From Macrotrachela quadricornifera (taxonomy: Eukaryota; Rotifera; Eurotatoria; Philodinida; Philodinidae), in contig JAJEKB010001009.1 in assembly GCA_022393335.1 (NCBI GenBank), forward strand, positions 1 to 64,000: a DNA stretch of 64,000 bases. The letters run 5' to 3'. Numbering within the stretch: position 1 is the stretch's first letter; each line of letters starts with the position of its first letter. A program made the translations under genes and the position numbers. This document shows positions 60,671-64,000 of the stretch, one piece after another. The notes under the pieces are model-generated. The model did not search any database. It saw nothing but the letters and a program-made list of their open reading frames with translations, and was not told the DNA's origin.

Positions 60671-63600
60671 TAGTGTTTGTGAGATAATAACAATGTCGTT
60701 TAAAGCAATTGAAGAGTATTCAGCGACTATGACGATTTTTCTCTATAGCGTCTGTGTGTTTGTATGTGTTTGATGAAAGATTCCAATAATCTGAAAGAAA
60801 AAGAGAGAGCAAGACACAATTAAGAGTGATCACAAATGAAACAACACTGCAGAAGAAACGAAAAGAAAGATGTCAGAAAAAAGCGGAAGAGAAAAAGAGT
60901 CTGAATGAGAGAACGGAAGAGAAAACTAATGGTTTAGATTGAATCAGTTGCAATACTTGTGTGCTTCTCTCGCACTGTCTCATGTCTACCCACTCACCGC
61001 ACACGTTACGTTAAAGTACTTGTCATTTGTGTCTCGTGTTCGCAAACAATCAATTTAACGGTTACAAACAACGTTATTTTTGTCGAGTAGGACGTGACTC
61101 TTTCTGTCTATCTATCTATCTACATATCTATTTACTTCACTCCTCCATGATTCAACAAGTAAAAACTGTAATGATTAAATAGCAGTAAATTTTGCTTCTC
61201 TTTTATTCGAAATATCATAAAAATTCTATATATTTGTGATCTGTCATTTTCAATAGCAGTGTTGACTTTTACTTAAGTAAAGAAAATGAAGATAAAAGCT
61301 TTTACGTAAATATAACATGCAATGAAAAAATTGATACTAAATGAGATAATAAAGACGAAATGAGTCAAAATTTTATTTTATTGTTTTTGTGAAAATATAT
61401 AAATGTATATACATACATATATTTGAACTATGATTAATATTTTCTACATCCAAAAAAAGAAAATTTTCGAAATACTATTGATAAAAAAAAAATTAATCCT
61501 ATTGAGTAGGACCAGAATTTTATGTTTATATTATTATTAATGGTCAAGTAGAATCAAGAATTTTCAAGTGAATATTTGCTGAAAATAGGATTATTTGTTA
61601 TTTCTTTTAAATCATAATTTTATCTAAATTATCATAGCGTAGTACATATACAAACTTGATTTATATTGGATATATAAGTCATGCAATCCTTCTTTGAGAA
61701 ACAAAAAAAGAATTTTTCTGCAAATTCCATTTATTAGAGCCGAACAAAGGCAAAAAAACGTCATAAAATGTAATTTCATCTTATTGTAGAAAGATATTTT
61801 CTTTATATATTAATCTATGACGTAATATTATGCATAATGGATAATTTTATGAACCGAATTAATCTTTTCTTTTTTGGCATTGAAGAACGACAGACTTTTC
61901 ATATCATTATTATTCTCTATGGATAGACAAGAAAAACTTGTCTTGTCATTTTTATAAAAAAAAACAATGTTTGCGTGTTACTAATAAACAATAGTAAATT
62001 AGGAAGAACGGCTTTGTAAAGATAAAAAAAATATTCTCGGATGAATTTTCTTTGTTAATCGTACAAAACACGAAAATGAAAGCAATTATTCACGCACAAA
62101 TTCTTTTTTATAAAATGATAATAATGAGTTTTATAAAAATTCTTCGATATGTTGTTAGTTTCTAATAAATTTTAAACTTCAAAATAAATTATTCTTCATT
62201 ATCTCGAGATTTATAATAAGAATATTGAAAAAAAAAACTTATTTAAATAATAATTAAAATATTCTTTTATGAAAGCACGTAGAAACGGAAATTCATTATG
62301 AAGAATATCAATCGCTACTGGTTATTTAATAAACATTAAAGCTTGTGAGTTTTTGGAAAGACTCTAGGATAAGATTTTTTTGCCTATGCCATATGCCACC
62401 ATGTGTGATACTTGTCACTTCGAGAAATATTAACGGCCAACATGAGTACAATTTGAAAACTCTATTGGACACATTATTCTGAAGAATATCTAACACTAAA
62501 ACATATGTATTATACTTTCATCTGTCATACAATGTTTTTAAATATCTATTGAGTAAAAGTTAATTGAAGAAGCTATTTTTTTCAACAACTAGTTTTGCTT
62601 TATATATTTAAAAAGTAGATTAATCTAAAGTAATATGGTGATATTCCTGTTCCTGTCAAATAATGAATTAAAATAAATATCATCATTATATTTAGTCAGA
62701 AATATAGAGCAATTGTTAACTATTAGTATATAGAGAGAAAAATAACACTTATATATAAGTGAATAAGTGATATTAAGATGTCTGGAAATAATTCAAGGAT
62801 AGTCTCGAAATTTTTCAATACTGACACAAATAACAACATGGCCATTACTAATTTAAAATTTTGTTCAATTCTTTTGTATCTGTTAATTTTTAAACATTTA
62901 CAATGGGAGGCAACTCGTCAATAAATAATATCAGTACCTAAAACAAATAAAAAAATCTAAGAACTAACATCAGAATCAGTTGTTTCTTTTTTAATCAGTC
63001 AACTCTATCACGAACAATGAACAATGTAAATTGAAATTTGAAACTGATCACTAAACACTTCTTGATGAAAATTAGTATTTATGAATTTTTTCACCCTTTC
63101 TCTTAGTATTCAAAAATAACAAATGTTCGCAATTAATCCTTTCGTGCCTAGTGTCCTACATATGGAACGAAGAGATTTTCCATTATATGCCTGTATTAAT
63201 ATAACTTTAAGTACAATTTGACACAAGTATTTGAGAATAGAAAGACCAATAGTGATGATAATTTTACAGTACATATTCACTTTAAATAGAAAGCTTGTAA
63301 TGCATTGTTTCATCTGTCTAACAAAACAAAAATTGAAAGCAGTTGCCTATTAGAAAGTTCGAATGGCGGGCTAAGATGTTGCTTTGTCTGCTATCACACA
63401 GCTTGCGGTCCGAAGATGAAAAAAATCAGCTACGAAGGCAAAGAGTGCAATATTGACTTGTGCGTAATATTACATTTTGCAGCTTATCATATATTGAAAT
63501 ATTTTTAATAAAAATTATATTTTGAAGAGTCGAGGTTATTGACTCAGAGGCTTTTCAGTGTTTGAGAAAGTTATTTTCCCTTCCAGACGCACAATCTTTT

Positions 63601-64000
63601 TCATATACTGTAATAAAAACTATTTGTCTACTAGATACAGATATATTTCTTACTGGAAAAAAATCTGACTCAAATGGGTTAAATAATAATGAAAATCAAA
63701 GGATGAATAATCTCTCATAACATTCCTTAAAAAGTAAAATATTAACAACAAAAGATGATCTATTAATATATTTTTTTTCACTTACAGAAAACACACATTA
63801 GTAAAAGTGTGTATTGTAAACAAAACAAAACAAAAAAAAAAAGCAAAAAAAGAATCGTCGTCATTGAGAATGTATATAGCATATGTATAGATTATTATCA
63901 TCAAACTGAAAAAAAGAAAGATGTCAAATTAGATGCACAACAAGAGTAAAACAAAGAACCAAAGAAAAAAAAAATAAAATAAAAGTTAGTCAAAAAACAC
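60671..64000. other. Gene-poor right end of the window
   Basis: About 3.3 kb. The first ~450 bp (to about 61130) has purine-rich and GC-richer stretches plus a TATC repeat and is the presumed promoter/5' UTR region of the Ser-rich gene. Further right is AT-rich DNA with no supported coding region. Confidence 0.5.

Noticed and set aside
63110..63508. Two overlapping 67-codon frames near the right end
   Set aside because: No domain or splice context; both strands partly open by chance.

Overview
The window is eukaryotic and animal. Most coding regions are cut by GT-AG introns of about 45-75 bp, the standard code is used, intergenic DNA is strongly AT-rich, and the gene set includes animal or protostome markers (an innexin, CoREST, a torsin, a MATH-BTB adaptor, THOC3, an SR protein, type II-like pantothenate kinase). 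This combination fits a small protostome, most likely a bdelloid rotifer (Adineta/Rotaria-like). That assignment is inferred from architecture and protein resemblance, not from a marker gene. No rRNA, tRNA, CRISPR array or bacterial-type operon was seen.

Layout. 1-0.36 kb: 3' end of a + strand gene with a poly-Asp tail. 2.1-3.2 kb (-): glucose-6-phosphate 1-epimerase. 3.2-5.85 kb: non-coding, with a foldback element. 5.85-12.1 kb (+): compact cluster of CCDC112-like, UBE2V/Mms2, CoREST and a RETREG/FAM134 ER-phagy receptor. 12.1-18.7 kb: mostly empty, with one multi-pass membrane protein and an 842-bp foldback element. 18.7-26.1 kb: compact cluster of an alpha/beta hydrolase (+) convergent on THOC3 (-), then an SRSF3/7-like SR protein (-) and an innexin (-). 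26-42.5 kb: gene-poor, with three intronless genes (mitochondrial carrier, ABHD10-like hydrolase, secreted Cys-rich protein) and decayed coding relics, including a hAT transposase tail. 42.5-56.6 kb: MATH-BTB adaptor (+), CCDC149 (-), torsin (-), pantothenate kinase (-) and QTRT2 (-). 56.6-64 kb: gene-poor, with one unrecognised Ser-rich ORF.

Exon structures were rebuilt by hand from GT/AG sites. For all multi-exon models the reading phase closes and total length is a multiple of three, which supports the boundaries. Functionally this is a mixed housekeeping neighbourhood. THOC3 and the SR protein both act in mRNA processing and export; otherwise the genes share no pathway.

Most notable observations: a strong candidate poison cassette exon in the one long intron of the SR gene; a GATA/MTA-like C4 zinc finger inside CoREST; two LIR-like motifs in the RETREG protein; two large imperfect foldback elements; a bacterial/fungal-looking alpha/beta hydrolase; and a roughly 1-kb decayed reading frame. 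I did not find a clearly new multi-gene system.
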